A stretch of DNA of 64,000 nt from the NCBI RefSeq assembly GCF_015694735.1, contig NZ_JADQDP010000003.1, forward strand, positions 186,001 to 250,000, in the 5' to 3' direction. Below the pieces are notes generated by a model that was not told the DNA's origin, ran no database searches, and saw only the letters and a program-made list of their open reading frames with translations. The translations under genes were made by a program, and so were the position numbers. Positions 25,894-34,976 of this stretch are shown here, one piece after another. The stretch's first letter is position 1. Every line of letters begins with the position of its first letter. This DNA is from Hymenobacter properus. Lineage in GTDB: Bacteria > Bacteroidota > Bacteroidia > Cytophagales > Hymenobacteraceae.

Positions 25894-26331
25894 TTAGGGC
25901 TTCAGCACAATGTTGACGACGCGGCCGGGTCCGTCGACCTTAAACTTGCACTCGTTGAAATCGGGGGCAGCCACGGTGGGCCGCACGTTATTCGAAAAAG
26001 CATAGGGCTCAGTCGGAATTCCCAGAAAATTTTTATCTATTTTATCGTTATTGTTCAAATCCTGGGTGATAGCCACCGCCCAATCGCCTTGCGGCAGCTC
26101 CACCGGCAAGGTGAATTCGCTCTTGCCGCCCGGTTTCACCGATTTGGAAAACGCCCACTTGCCACTTTTCAAAAAGCCTTCCCGGGTATTGTAAAAATAG
26201 AGCTTCACGGCCGCTGTGGTCGATACGAGCGAGGTAACCGTGACCGTTACAGCCTGAAGCTCGTTAGGCGCGGGGGGCGCCGATAGCAGCGAAGCACCCA
26301 GAAAAAGCGAAGCGAAGGGCAGCAGGGTCAT
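25894..26331 (-). CDS. DUF2141 domain protein, secreted
   Basis: 145 aa from ATG 26331; a TTG two codons upstream is the alternative. A signal peptide (MTLLPFASLFLGASLLSAPP) precedes a beta-sandwich domain of the DUF2141 type: VTVTSLVSTTAAVKLYFYNT, LPVELPQGDWAVAITQDLNN, NNDKIDKNFLGIPTEPYAFS and a C-terminal FKVDGPGRVVNIVLKP. The D-x-N-x-D-K-I-D stretch is typical of the family. It is probably periplasmic or outer-membrane associated. No function is assigned to the family. Confidence 0.87.
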   Translation of the reverse strand: MTLLPFASLFLGASLLSAPPAPNELQAVTVTVTSLVSTTAAVKLYFYNTREGFLKSGKWAFSKSVKPGGKSEFTLPVELPQGDWAVAITQDLNNNDKIDKNFLGIPTEPYAFSNNVRPTVAAPDFNECKFKVDGPGRVVNIVLKP

Positions 26332-26510
26332 AAGCAAATGGAGAAGCTGGTGGAAGTAGGCCGGTAACAGGGCTGCTTACGGAAAGAGTTCGATAACAGC
26401 TGGTTTTGACTGGCATTCTTTACAAAATACTGGCCGCCTCGCTGCAATTTTTATCACCTTTTTATGAATATTGCGTATCGGCTTTACGATTTGCCTCCTC
26501 TCCATTTCTT

Positions 26511-26954
26511 ATGACACTTCGTCGCTTCCTGCCGTTGGCTTTACTGACTTCTTTTGCTCTCGGCAGTTGCGAGAAAGACGGGGGCGCAGCGCCTGCCGCC
26601 TCGCTGCTGGAGGCCCGCTGGATGCTGACCTACGTTGACGAGGTACCGGTGCAGACGTCGAGCTACTCGGGTACAGCCCGTTCATACATCGAATTTTCGG
26701 CCCTGGGCAACAGCACTGTAGGTCTGGGGCCGTGCAACAACTTCAGCGGGCGCTTCAGCCTGGGCGGCGGACAGCAATTGCAGCTTTCGATGCCAATTCC
26801 GACCCAGACGTCCTGCCCGGTGCAAGCCCTCGAAACCCGCTACCTCAACAACCTGGCTGCCACCACGCGCTATGAAATCAGCGGCGATGCCCTGCGGCTG
26901 TACGATGGCTCGACGGTGGCACCGCGCCTGGTGTTTCGGCGGGCGGGGCAGTAG
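26511..26954 (+). CDS. META/HslJ-domain lipoprotein
   Basis: 147 aa from ATG 26511. A lipoprotein signal peptide (FLPLALLTSFALGSC, lipobox LGSC) anchors the mature protein in the envelope. The META domain follows: LEARWMLTYVDEVPVQ, YIEFSALGNSTVGLGPCNNF with SGRFSLG, QTSCPVQALETRYLNNLAAT and LRLYDGSTVAPRLVFRR. HslJ/META proteins are linked to heat-shock or novobiocin tolerance and secretion; the mechanism is unknown. It is divergent from the DUF2141 gene. Confidence 0.88.
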   Translation: MTLRRFLPLALLTSFALGSCEKDGGAAPAASLLEARWMLTYVDEVPVQTSSYSGTARSYIEFSALGNSTVGLGPCNNFSGRFSLGGGQQLQLSMPIPTQTSCPVQALETRYLNNLAATTRYEISGDALRLYDGSTVAPRLVFRRAGQ

Positions 26955-27049
26955 CGGCTTATCTGGCGTATCATTAGGCCCGACAACCCCACCGGTTGAA
27001 ATCCGGTAAAGTCCCCTGTGTAAGCCGCCATCCGGCTACATCTTTAGGC

Positions 27050-28384
27050 ATGGAAGGGTTAACGAAGATTGACGACCTCGGCAAGCCGCGCGTCGTGATT
27101 GTGGGCGGCGGCTTTGGGGGGCTGGAACTGGCCAAGGCGCTGGCCCATGCGCCGGTGCAGGTGGTGCTTATCGACAAGCAGAACTACCACACGTTTCAGC
27201 CGCTGCTGTACCAGGTAGCGTCGGCGGGGCTGGACGAGGGCGACATTGTGTCGCCGTTTCGCAAGATTCTCAACGAGCAGGAAAATTTCTACTTCCGGCT
27301 GGCCGAAGTGCAGTCCGTTGACCCCGTGGCCCAGATTGTGGAAACCAGCATTGGCTGCGTACGCTACGACTACCTGGTGCTGGCCACCGGCGCCACCACC
27401 AACTATTTTGGTGATGAGGTGATGGCCAAAAACGCCATCGCCATCAAAAGCGTGGAAGATGCCCTGGAGCTGCGCAACACGGTGCTGTGCAACTTCGAGC
27501 AGGCCCTGCAGCTCGGCGACATGGAGCAGCTCAACAGCCTGCTCGACTTCGTGATTGTGGGCGGTGGCCCCACCGGCGTGGAGATAGCTGGGGCCCTGAG
27601 CGAGCTGCGCACCCACGTGTTTCCGAAGGACTACCGGGAAATCGACTTCAAGGAGATGGACATTCACCTGGTGCAGAGCGGGCCGGTGCTGCTCAAGGGC
27701 ATGTCGGCAAATGCTTCTAAGCGGGCGCTGGAGTCGCTGGAGAAGTTTGGGGTGCAGGTGTGGCTCGATGCGCGGGTGAAGTCGTACGACGGCTACACGG
27801 CCACGCTCAACAACGGCCAGCAGCTGGTGGCCCGCACCCTGATATGGGCGGCCGGCGTCACGGGGGCGCCCGTGCAGGGCCTGGACGCGAGCTGCCTGCT
27901 TCCCGGCAACCGCTACGCCGTGGACCACTACAACCGCGTGCGGGGCTACGAAAACGTCTTCGCCATCGGGGACATCGCCCTGATGAAAACCGACGACTAC
28001 CCCGACGGCCACCCCATGGTGGCGCAACCCGCTCTGCAACAGGGCCGCCGGCTGGGCAAAAACCTGCACCGCGTGCTCACTCACCGCCTCATGGAACCTT
28101 TCCACTACGACGACAAGGGTGCCATGGCCACCATCGGCCGCAACCACGCCGTGGCCGACATCAAGCTCTTCGGCAAGGAGTACCACCTCGACGGTTTCAT
28201 TGCCTGGCTGGCCTGGAGCGTGGTGCACGTGGTGTCGCTCATCGGCTTCCGCAACCGCCTGATGGTGCTGTTGCAATGGACCTGGAGCTACTTCAGCTAC
28301 GACAAGGGCCTGCGCTACATTATCGGCAAAACCAAGGCCCCGTTGGTGGAAGCCGATATGGAAGAGGGCAAGGCGATAATATAA
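27050..28384 (+). CDS. ndh: Type II NADH:quinone oxidoreductase (NDH-2)
   Basis: 444 aa from ATG 27050 (MEGLTKIDDLGKPRVVIVGG). A peripheral inner-membrane flavoprotein that oxidises NADH and reduces menaquinone without pumping protons. The first Rossmann motif, VVIVGGGFGGLELAKAL, binds FAD and the second, FVIVGGGPTGVEIAGALSEL, binds NADH. Typical NDH-2 blocks include NYHTFQPLLYQVASAGLDEG, ENVFAIGDIALMKTDDYPDG, HPMVAQPALQQGRRLGKNL and a C-terminal amphipathic region FIAWLAWSVVHVVSLIGFRN for membrane attachment. Length matches the family. It is preceded by a short 95-nt gap. Confidence 0.94.
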   Translation: MEGLTKIDDLGKPRVVIVGGGFGGLELAKALAHAPVQVVLIDKQNYHTFQPLLYQVASAGLDEGDIVSPFRKILNEQENFYFRLAEVQSVDPVAQIVETSIGCVRYDYLVLATGATTNYFGDEVMAKNAIAIKSVEDALELRNTVLCNFEQALQLGDMEQLNSLLDFVIVGGGPTGVEIAGALSELRTHVFPKDYREIDFKEMDIHLVQSGPVLLKGMSANASKRALESLEKFGVQVWLDARVKSYDGYTATLNNGQQLVARTLIWAAGVTGAPVQGLDASCLLPGNRYAVDHYNRVRGYENVFAIGDIALMKTDDYPDGHPMVAQPALQQGRRLGKNLHRVLTHRLMEPFHYDDKGAMATIGRNHAVADIKLFGKEYHLDGFIAWLAWSVVHVVSLIGFRNRLMVLLQWTWSYFSYDKGLRYIIGKTKAPLVEADMEEGKAII

Positions 28385-28810
28385 ATTCCGACAACAACGC
28401 TCGGCCGTTGGAGCCGGTCGTGGTGCACTCGGGGGCCATGGGCGGCTCAGGAACCCGTCTTACCCTTCGGAAACTTGTCCAGAATGTTATAACGGGTTCC
28501 AAGAACTGCTTGCCCAGGCGGGCGGGGTCGGCCAAGAGTGGTGGCTACACTTGCCAACAGGCAAACTATGAATGGCGCTAATGCCGCTTTTTCATTGCTC
28601 GAAATTTATTTTTAAACCCGCACACCCTCTTCCCTGGCGCCAGTCTAACCCTAATGCTGGCTAAACTACTGAACAAGGGGCAACATTAATAAATCGATAT
28701 TATTCCCACTCCTCGCTTGCGCTTTTTACAGAAAATACTTCCTAAATCCATTTCAACCGACCGGACGTATGTTGCGCCTCTTAACTGCATTGCCACTTTA
28801 TCAAGCTTAG
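28385..28810. other. 426-bp intergenic region
   Basis: It lies between ndh and the RsbQ-like gene. The first half is GC-rich and the second half AT-richer, as expected for a promoter region of the downstream gene. A stop codon immediately precedes the ATG at 28811. I find no RNA gene, repeat or convincing open frame; a short minus-strand open segment near 28450-28535 is discussed among rejected items. Confidence 0.5.
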
Positions 28811-29644
28811 ATGACTCCAAACGATACTTCCGTGCTAGAGCGCAGCCACGTCACCGTTTCCGGCGCCACCGGCCCCAATAAGCCTACCATTTTATTTCTG
28901 CACGGCCTCGGCGGCGACCAGAGCGACTGGCGCCTCATTGCCCCGCATTTCGAAGACCAGTACCAAGTGGTGCTCATGGACCTCGTGGGTGCCGGCCAGT
29001 CGGACCAGTCGGCCTACCAGCCTGCCACCAAGCACAGCACGCTGGCCGGCCACGCCGACGACCTGCTGCAAGTGCTCAGCGCCCTGGCCCTGCACGACGT
29101 GGTGTTTGTGGGCCATTCGGTGGCGTCGATGATAGGCGTGATTGCAGCCGTGCGCGAGCCCGAGCGGTTTTCGAAGATGGTGCTGGTGTCGCCCTCGCCG
29201 CGCTTCATCAACGAGAACGGCTACGCCGGCGGCTTCGAGCAGAAGGACATCAACGAGCTGCTAGCCGCCATGGAAGGCGACTACAACGGTTGGTCGCACG
29301 GCTTCGCGCCGGTGATGATGGGCCAGAACGAAAGCCCCGAGCTGGTGATGGGCCTCACCAACAGCTTCGTGCGCACCAACCCTGAAATCGCCAAGCACTT
29401 CGCCCGCGTCACGTTCTTCTCCGACACCCGCGCCGAGCTGGGCTTCCTCACCATTCCCACGCTCATCGTGCAGTCGGCCCACGACATCATCGCCCCGCTG
29501 GCCGTGGGCACCTACATCAATGAACAGCTGGCCGACAGCCGCCTGAAGGTGATAGAAACCGGCGGCCACTGCCCCCACCTCAGCGCCCCGCAGCAAACCC
29601 TCTCGGCCATGGACCACTTCCTGCACCACGAAACGGTGCTGTAG
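28811..29644 (+). CDS. Alpha/beta hydrolase, RsbQ/KAI2-like
   Basis: 277 aa, cytoplasmic. The triad is S103 in VGHSVASMIGV, D225 in VQSAHDIIAPLAVG and H253 in GGHCPHLSAP, and the oxyanion region is FLHGLGGDQSDWRLIAPHF. The HSVAS elbow, the DLVGAGQSDQSAY segment and GHCPHLS are the pattern of RsbQ and its plant relatives KAI2/D14. In Bacillus, RsbQ works with the PAS-phosphatase RsbP to signal energy stress. No RsbP-like gene is in this window, so a signalling role here is only a possibility. A family A element begins 9 nt after the stop. Confidence 0.88.
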   Translation: MTPNDTSVLERSHVTVSGATGPNKPTILFLHGLGGDQSDWRLIAPHFEDQYQVVLMDLVGAGQSDQSAYQPATKHSTLAGHADDLLQVLSALALHDVVFVGHSVASMIGVIAAVREPERFSKMVLVSPSPRFINENGYAGGFEQKDINELLAAMEGDYNGWSHGFAPVMMGQNESPELVMGLTNSFVRTNPEIAKHFARVTFFSDTRAELGFLTIPTLIVQSAHDIIAPLAVGTYINEQLADSRLKVIETGGHCPHLSAPQQTLSAMDHFLHHETVL

Positions 29645-29652
29645 GATAAAAC

Positions 29653-29740
29653 CTGTCATCCTGAGCGCAGCGAAGGACCTTTTCACCGCTGCGTAACCAT
29701 TCAGCCGTGAGAAGGTCCTTCGCTGCGCTCAGGATGACAG
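29653..29740. repeat. Family A palindromic intergenic element (copy A4)
   Basis: Arms CTGTCATCCTGAGCGCAGCG... (29653-29686) and its inverse (29707-29740) with a spacer of about 20 nt. Arms are nearly perfect. It lies 8 nt after the RsbQ-like stop and upstream of the terminator at 29763. Confidence 0.95.
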
Positions 29741-29762
29741 ATGGTCTACACGGTATTTAAGC

Positions 29763-29793
29763 GAAGCCCCCGCCCACCAGCGGGGGCTTTTTC
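29763..29793 (+). terminator. Intrinsic terminator downstream of the RsbQ-like gene
   Basis: An 8-bp GC-rich stem, GCCCCCGC / GCGGGGGC, is followed by TTTTT on the plus strand. It closes the RsbQ-like unit before the Gfo/Idh/MocA gene. Confidence 0.75.
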
Positions 29794-29906
29794 GTGCCCG
29801 CCGCCGGGAACGATTGCGCAAATGTTTCCGCCTCGGCATGATGCTTTTCAGCGAAAAGACCGGCAAATTCACGGGCTAACTTTTCCCACTCACCCTTAGG
29901 CGGCTC

Positions 29907-31238
29907 ATGAAACGACGCACTTTTACTCAGCTCACCGGCAGCGCCCTGGCCGGCTCGCTGCTCACCAATAATGCGCTGGCCTCGGTGCTGGCGCCAGCTA
30001 AGAAAACCCGCGTGGCCATGGTGGGCACCGGCCACCGCGGCCTGGGCATGTGGGGCGTGGATGTGCTGAAAGAGCACGGCGACAAAATGGAATTCGTGGG
30101 CCTCTGCGACATCAACCCCGGCCGCGTGGAAACCGGCAAAAAAATGCTGGGCGTAAGCTGCCCCACCTTCACCGACTTCGACAAGATGATGAAGCAGGTG
30201 AAGCCCGACGTCCTCATCGTGACCACCGTGGATGCCACACACAACCATTTAATCGTGAAGGGCATGGAGTATGGGGCCGATATCGTGACCGAAAAGCCGA
30301 TGACGACCGACGAGAAGAAGTGCCAGGAAATCATCGACGCCGAAAAACGCACCGGCAAGAAGGTGAAGGTGACCTTCAACTACCGCTACTCGCCGCACCG
30401 CCAGAAGCTGTTTGAAATGCTGCGCGCCGGCGTCATCGGCAACATCACCTCGGCCGATTTCCACTGGTACCTCGACGTGCACCACGGCGCCGACTACTTC
30501 CGCCGCTGGCACCGCCTGCGCCAGAACAGCGGCTCGCTGCTGGTGCACAAGGCCACCCACCATTTCGATTTGCTGAACTGGTGGCTCGACTCCGACCCCG
30601 AGGAAGTGTATGCTAATGGGCAACTGAACTTCTACGGCAAAAACAACTCCTTCCGGCACACCAACTGCCGCCCCTGCCCGCACAAGGACAAGTGCCAGTT
30701 CTACTGGGACGTGACCAAAGACGCCCGCCTGACCAAGATTTACGTCGACAACGAGAAGTACGACGGCTACCTGCGCGACGGCTGCGTGTGGAAGGAAGAC
30801 ATCGACATCTTCGACAAGATGGCCGTGCAAATCAAATACGCAAACCAGGTGCAGGTGAGCTACAGCCTCACCACCTACTCGCCCTACGAGGGCTACCGCA
30901 TTGCCTTCAACGGCACCAAGGGCCGCCTCGAAGCCTGGATTAAAGAGCGCCAGACCTGGGACGAGGAGCCCTTCGACGAAATCCAGTTCACGCCCAATTT
31001 TGGCAAGCGCGAAATCATCCGCATCCCCAACAATGAGGAAGGCCACGGCGGCGGCGACGTACGCCTGCGCAAGCAAATTTTCGCCCCCGGCGCCGACCCC
31101 TACCGCCAGTCGGCCGGCACCCGCGACGGGGCCATGTCCTGCCTGGTGGGCATCGCCGCCCGCCACAGCATCGACACGGGCAAACCGGTGAAAATTGGGG
31201 ATTTGACCTCACTGAAACCCCAGATTATTCGGGCGTAG
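29907..31238 (+). CDS. Gfo/Idh/MocA family oxidoreductase, exported (Tat-like signal)
   Basis: 443 aa. The N-terminus MKRRTFTQLTGSALAGSLLT has a twin-arginine type signal (RRTFTQL), so the folded, cofactor-bound protein is probably exported. The Rossmann fold begins at RVAMVGTGHRGLGMWGVDVL, and the catalytic-type Lys is in IVTEKPMTTDEKK. The C-terminal domain has FNYRYSPHRQKLFEMLRAGV, WHRLRQNSGSLLVHKATHHF and a cysteine-containing stretch NCRPCPHKDKC that could bind a metal. Related proteins are sugar dehydrogenases or GH109-like enzymes working through NAD. The substrate is not evident. Confidence 0.88.
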   Translation: MKRRTFTQLTGSALAGSLLTNNALASVLAPAKKTRVAMVGTGHRGLGMWGVDVLKEHGDKMEFVGLCDINPGRVETGKKMLGVSCPTFTDFDKMMKQVKPDVLIVTTVDATHNHLIVKGMEYGADIVTEKPMTTDEKKCQEIIDAEKRTGKKVKVTFNYRYSPHRQKLFEMLRAGVIGNITSADFHWYLDVHHGADYFRRWHRLRQNSGSLLVHKATHHFDLLNWWLDSDPEEVYANGQLNFYGKNNSFRHTNCRPCPHKDKCQFYWDVTKDARLTKIYVDNEKYDGYLRDGCVWKEDIDIFDKMAVQIKYANQVQVSYSLTTYSPYEGYRIAFNGTKGRLEAWIKERQTWDEEPFDEIQFTPNFGKREIIRIPNNEEGHGGGDVRLRKQIFAPGADPYRQSAGTRDGAMSCLVGIAARHSIDTGKPVKIGDLTSLKPQIIRA

Positions 31239-31253
31239 GCGGCGAACTGACGC

Positions 31254-31425
31254 CTGTCATTGCGAGCGCAGCGAAGCAATATGTCCTGTTCTCAGCGACC
31301 AACCTAAATAATGTGACAAGCCAAAAAAAGCCCCGGCGCCATTGCGGTACCGGGGCTTTCTGGTAAAAGAACGTGTCTGATTTTGACAGGACGGATTGCC
31401 GCGGCCTGCGGCCTCGCAATGACAG
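31254..31425. repeat. Family B palindromic element with internal hairpin (copy B2)
   Basis: About 172 bp. Left arm CTGTCATTGCGAGCGCAGCG then AAGCAATATGTCCTGT; right arm ACAGGACGGATTGCC...CCTCGCAATGACAG. The internal hairpin (31327-31359) has loop ATTGC, and CTGGTAAAAGAACGTGTCTG follows it, as in B1. It sits between two convergent genes, starting 16 nt after the Gfo/Idh/MocA stop. Confidence 0.93.
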
Positions 31426-31440
31426 ACGTCGGCCTGGTCA

Positions 31441-34332
31441 TCAAATCCGAATGTCAAACGCCAGCGGCTGCACCAGCCACTGCCGCAGCTGCGAGCTGTA
31501 CACTACCCGCACGCCGGCCTCGATGGGTGTGCGCAGGCGCAGCACGTTGAAGAGCACCAGCGCATCAACGCCCACGTTTTGGTATTTCACCTGGTAATCG
31601 AGGCCCCGAATGGCGTCGCCCTGTGCCACATCGCCGAACACGGTGGCCCGCAGGCGCTGGATGTAGAGCCAGCGGCCCAGCTCCCAGTGCGTGAAGGCCA
31701 GTGGCAGGTAGTAGTCGAAACTGCCCACGCGCAGGCGGTCGAAGCTGGTGTAGCCCTCGCCGCGCGGAAACGACACGGCGGGCGCAAACTGGTAGAGCCG
31801 CGCGCCGGCCGACTGGTCCTGCCACTGGTAACCGCCGCGCAGCCGGATGGCGTGGTTGTGGGCCAGGCCGGGCAAAAACACGCTGGCCTGCGCGGCCCAC
31901 TGCGTGGCTTCGAGCCCCCGGCCGAAGGGCGTGGTGCGCCAGGTGCCGAGGAAAGTGCCGCCGCTCTTGGGCGCCACGCTCCGCACGCTGCGCTTGAGCT
32001 GCGTGGCGTAGCCGAGGGTGGTTTGCAGGGCGTTGAGGGCGGCGGTGGGCGACGGCTCGGTAGCCCGGCGGGTGGGCAACTGGTAGTCGTACACTTCCTC
32101 GTGCAGGAAATACGTGCCAACCGACAGGGCCTGCAGGTACTTAGAGTGCGTGAGGTTGAGCGGCAGGCGCACCCCGGCCGAGAGGCGGGTGTACTGCCAC
32201 TGGTCGCGGTAGCTGCGGCCTTGGGAGATGATGGCCGCGTCGCGCCCGCCATAGGTCACGTCGGCGTCAAGCACCGGGTAGCGCCCCTGGTAGCTCACGG
32301 CCCCGGTCACGTTGAAGGTGCGCTCCACCTGGTCGTAGCCCAGGCCGGCGAATACCTGCGTGGTGTTCAGCAAGTCCTGCGAGCGCAAGCCCACGGCCAC
32401 CGTGTTGCCGCTGGGGCTTTGTACCACCCCATAGCTGAACAGGTTGAAGGCATGCGCCAGCGGCGAGTAGCGCCGCACCCCGTAGCGCGGCGCCACCGAA
32501 TCAGGCCGCGCCAGCAGGGCAGCCACTTGCGCTCCCGCCGGCTCCTGCGCCGCAAGGGTTTCGGCGTAGGGGCCGGAGGTGTCCTGGGTAGCGACGGGTA
32601 CCGGCACCCAGGCGGTAGAATCAAGCGGTATTTCAGCTACCCGCGCGCCAGTGGCCCAATAGTCGTGGAAGGCCAGCGTGCGGCCGTCGGGCGCCACGGC
32701 GGCGTGATAGGCCCCGAATGGGCGCGAGGTGACGCGGAACGTGCGGCCGGTGCGCGCGCTCACGGCGTAGAGGTTGTCGATGCCGCTTTGCGAGGAGTTG
32801 TAGAGCACGAAGCCGCGCCAGGGCTGGGGGTTGGCTAAGTTGAGGTTGGCCACGGGCAGCAGGTTTTGGGCGGTGCCGGTGGCGGGGTCGAGAATGGCAA
32901 TGGTTTTGCCGGCGGCGCTCAGCGTCACGGCCACGAGGCGGCGGCCGTCGGGGTGCCAGCGGGGCTGGATGTAAATGTCGTTATGCGGGTTGGGCAGTGC
33001 CTGAATCTCGGTGCCGGTCTGGGCATCGAGAATAGCCAGGACGTGCTGATAGTTGGGATTTTCGCGCACGGCCACCAGGCGCCGGCCATCGGGCGAGAGG
33101 GCAGCGGCGGTGTAGCGCTGGCCGCGGCCGAGGCGCGTGAGCTGGCCGGTTTTTAAGTCCAGCACCTTCAGCTCCGAAGCAATGCGCTGGCCCCAGCGCG
33201 CGTTTTGCTGGTATTCCGGCCACACGGCTTTGCCGCCGTTCACCGACAGCATTTCGGGGATGTTGAGCTGGCCGGGTGTGAACACCTTTTCCTCCCGCCC
33301 ATTCCGGCTCAAGCGCACGAAAAGCGGAATATTATCGAGGCCGGTTTTCAGGGCCAGCACGGTGCTATCGGTCAGGTATTGCGGGTATTGGTACTGGGTG
33401 AAAACGGGGTTCAGGTCTTCCTGCCGCAGCAGCTTCACCACGGTGAACTGTGGCTCGGTGGGACTGGATGCGGCTGCGTGCTGCCGCATCCACAGCGAGT
33501 CGGCTTCGCTCATGCTGCGCTCATACAAGTCTTCCACCCGCAGGCCGGTGGTGCGCTTGACGGCGTTGGAAAACGAAAACGGGTAGAACGGAAACCGGTA
33601 GTACCGGTCGAACACCCGCGACCACACGTCGGCGCCGTAGTGGGCCTTCAGGTAGGAGGTCATGAAATAGCCCAGCACGTACCAGTCGGGCACGTTGTCG
33701 CGCAGGGAGCCATTCACCGATTTCTGGTAGCTGTAGCGGCGGCCCGAGAGCAGGTTGGCCCGCAGGCCCACGTTGAAGTTTGGGATGCGCCCGCGCCCGC
33801 TGCGCGTGAGGGCCGTTTCGGTGCCCACGGCATCGCCCTCGAAAAACCACTGCGGCACGCCCACGGCGGCCACGCCCAGCGCGCCATCGCCCAGCAGCGG
33901 GCCCAGCACGCGGCCCACGCCCTGCCGGGCCTTCTCAAACTGTCCCACGTGCCGGAACTCGTGCACCACCAGCCCGTCGAGCCAATCGACGGTGCCCAGC
34001 CCGAAGCCCTGCTGCGGCGTGGTAAAAAACTCGGCGTGCCGCGGCAGAAAGGTCACGAAGCCGTTGGGCACGGTGGTCTGGTTTTGCAGCACCACCGAAA
34101 TAGGGCGAGGGCGCACGCCGAGCGTGGCCGAGGTGGGCCCGTGCAGCCGCTCCAGGCGGGCGGCCGTGCGCTGCGCCGCCGTGTCGATGCCGCCCGCATA
34201 CAACACCCGAAAATGGGGCGTGCGTACCTCACGCCAGCGCAACGCGGGCGGGTTTTGGGAGAGCACAGGCAGGCTTTGGGAATACGTGGGGCCAGTGGCG
34301 GCAAGCAGGCTCAGCAGCAGCAAACGACGCAT
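31441..34332 (-). CDS. Large secreted protein with HEFRH motif, TolB-like propeller and C-terminal beta-barrel-like region
   Basis: 963 aa. A signal peptide (MRRLLLLSLLAATGPTYSQS) is followed by a domain with a zinc-protease-like motif, VVHEFRHVGQFEKAR, and a downstream acidic WFFEGDAVGTETAL, as in gluzincin-type peptidases. Residues about 330-600 carry PD40/TolB-type propeller repeats (LSPDGRRLVAVRENPNYQHV, IQPRWHPDGRRLVAVTLSAA, AVAPDGRTLAFHDYWATGAR). The last third alternates aromatic and polar residues, consistent with an outer-membrane barrel. It has no Por sorting domain. A peptidase role is inferred only from the motif. Confidence 0.8.
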   Translation of the reverse strand: MRRLLLLSLLAATGPTYSQSLPVLSQNPPALRWREVRTPHFRVLYAGGIDTAAQRTAARLERLHGPTSATLGVRPRPISVVLQNQTTVPNGFVTFLPRHAEFFTTPQQGFGLGTVDWLDGLVVHEFRHVGQFEKARQGVGRVLGPLLGDGALGVAAVGVPQWFFEGDAVGTETALTRSGRGRIPNFNVGLRANLLSGRRYSYQKSVNGSLRDNVPDWYVLGYFMTSYLKAHYGADVWSRVFDRYYRFPFYPFSFSNAVKRTTGLRVEDLYERSMSEADSLWMRQHAAASSPTEPQFTVVKLLRQEDLNPVFTQYQYPQYLTDSTVLALKTGLDNIPLFVRLSRNGREEKVFTPGQLNIPEMLSVNGGKAVWPEYQQNARWGQRIASELKVLDLKTGQLTRLGRGQRYTAAALSPDGRRLVAVRENPNYQHVLAILDAQTGTEIQALPNPHNDIYIQPRWHPDGRRLVAVTLSAAGKTIAILDPATGTAQNLLPVANLNLANPQPWRGFVLYNSSQSGIDNLYAVSARTGRTFRVTSRPFGAYHAAVAPDGRTLAFHDYWATGARVAEIPLDSTAWVPVPVATQDTSGPYAETLAAQEPAGAQVAALLARPDSVAPRYGVRRYSPLAHAFNLFSYGVVQSPSGNTVAVGLRSQDLLNTTQVFAGLGYDQVERTFNVTGAVSYQGRYPVLDADVTYGGRDAAIISQGRSYRDQWQYTRLSAGVRLPLNLTHSKYLQALSVGTYFLHEEVYDYQLPTRRATEPSPTAALNALQTTLGYATQLKRSVRSVAPKSGGTFLGTWRTTPFGRGLEATQWAAQASVFLPGLAHNHAIRLRGGYQWQDQSAGARLYQFAPAVSFPRGEGYTSFDRLRVGSFDYYLPLAFTHWELGRWLYIQRLRATVFGDVAQGDAIRGLDYQVKYQNVGVDALVLFNVLRLRTPIEAGVRVVYSSQLRQWLVQPLAFDIRI

Positions 34333-34464
34333 GAGGAATCCGGATTCTGAAACGAAGCCTAAAGAACGTCATGTCGGGCTGGTCGAGCCGGCATTGGCTA
34401 ATAGCCGGCACTCCTCGGGGCCGGCATAACCTTTTCCTAATGCCCGGGGTAAGCCAAACGCCCC

Positions 34465-34472
34465 TAGCTTCG
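34465..34472 (+). promoter_or_regulatory. Degenerate -7 box (TAGCTTCG) just upstream of sixA
   Basis: TAGCTTCG matches TAnnTTTG at all but one position and ends 5 bases before the sixA ATG. Weak on its own; listed because the same spacing recurs at 23264 and 45220. Confidence 0.3.
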
Positions 34473-34477
34473 CCCCC

Positions 34478-34972
34478 ATGAAAACCCTGTACCTCCTCCG
34501 CCACGCCAAATCCAGCTGGAGCTTCGACGAGCTCAGCGACCAGGAGCGCCCGCTCAACGACCGGGGGCGCGACGACGCGCCCGCCATGGGCAAGGCCTTG
34601 GCCAAACGCCGCATCTGCCCCGATTTGGTGGTAAGCTCGCCCGCCGTACGCGCCATGAGCACGGCCATGCTGGTGGCCCGCGAGATGCAGTATCCGCACG
34701 ACAAAATTGCGGTGGAGCCCGGCATCTACGGCGCCGACGTGGACGGCCTGCTGGCCATCATTCACGAGCTACCCGACACGGCCGAATCAGTGCTGCTGGT
34801 GGGCCACAACCCCACCATCACCGAAACGGCCAATGCGCTGTCGCCCACCTCGTTCAATGAAATGCCCACGGCGGCCGTGGTGTGCCTGCACTTCGACACC
34901 GACAAGTGGGAAGAAGCCAGCAAGCAGAACGCCGAGTTTTATTTCTACGACTACCCGAAGAACGTGGAGTAG
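34478..34972 (+). CDS. sixA: SixA-type phosphohistidine phosphatase
   Basis: 164 aa, histidine phosphatase superfamily. The N-terminal LYLLRHAKSSWSFDELSDQE has the catalytic His9 in RHA, then ERPLNDRGRDDA, VVSSPAVRAMSTA and the second catalytic His in VLLVGHNPTITETANAL. The short length and RHAKS start identify the SixA branch, which removes phosphate from phospho-His on Hpt domains or nitrogen-PTS proteins. It directly precedes ppk1, a pairing that links phosphate or polyphosphate metabolism. A family B element fills the gap between the two genes. Confidence 0.92.
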   Translation: MKTLYLLRHAKSSWSFDELSDQERPLNDRGRDDAPAMGKALAKRRICPDLVVSSPAVRAMSTAMLVAREMQYPHDKIAVEPGIYGADVDGLLAIIHELPDTAESVLLVGHNPTITETANALSPTSFNEMPTAAVVCLHFDTDKWEEASKQNAEFYFYDYPKNVE

Positions 34973-34976
34973 TAGG

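Noticed and set aside
26990..27040. Cobalamin-riboswitch-like stretch (GGTTGAAATCCGGT...TGTGTAAGCC) upstream of ndh
   Set aside because: Only part of the core is similar. There is no B12 box or room for one in the 95-nt gap, and NDH-2 is not a cobalamin-regulated gene. Probably chance.
28450..28540. Short minus-strand open segment ending ...TRYNILDKFPKGKTGS before a stop
   Set aside because: No start, no family I recognise, and no support upstream in the frame. It could be the remnant of a gene end, but the evidence is too thin to call.
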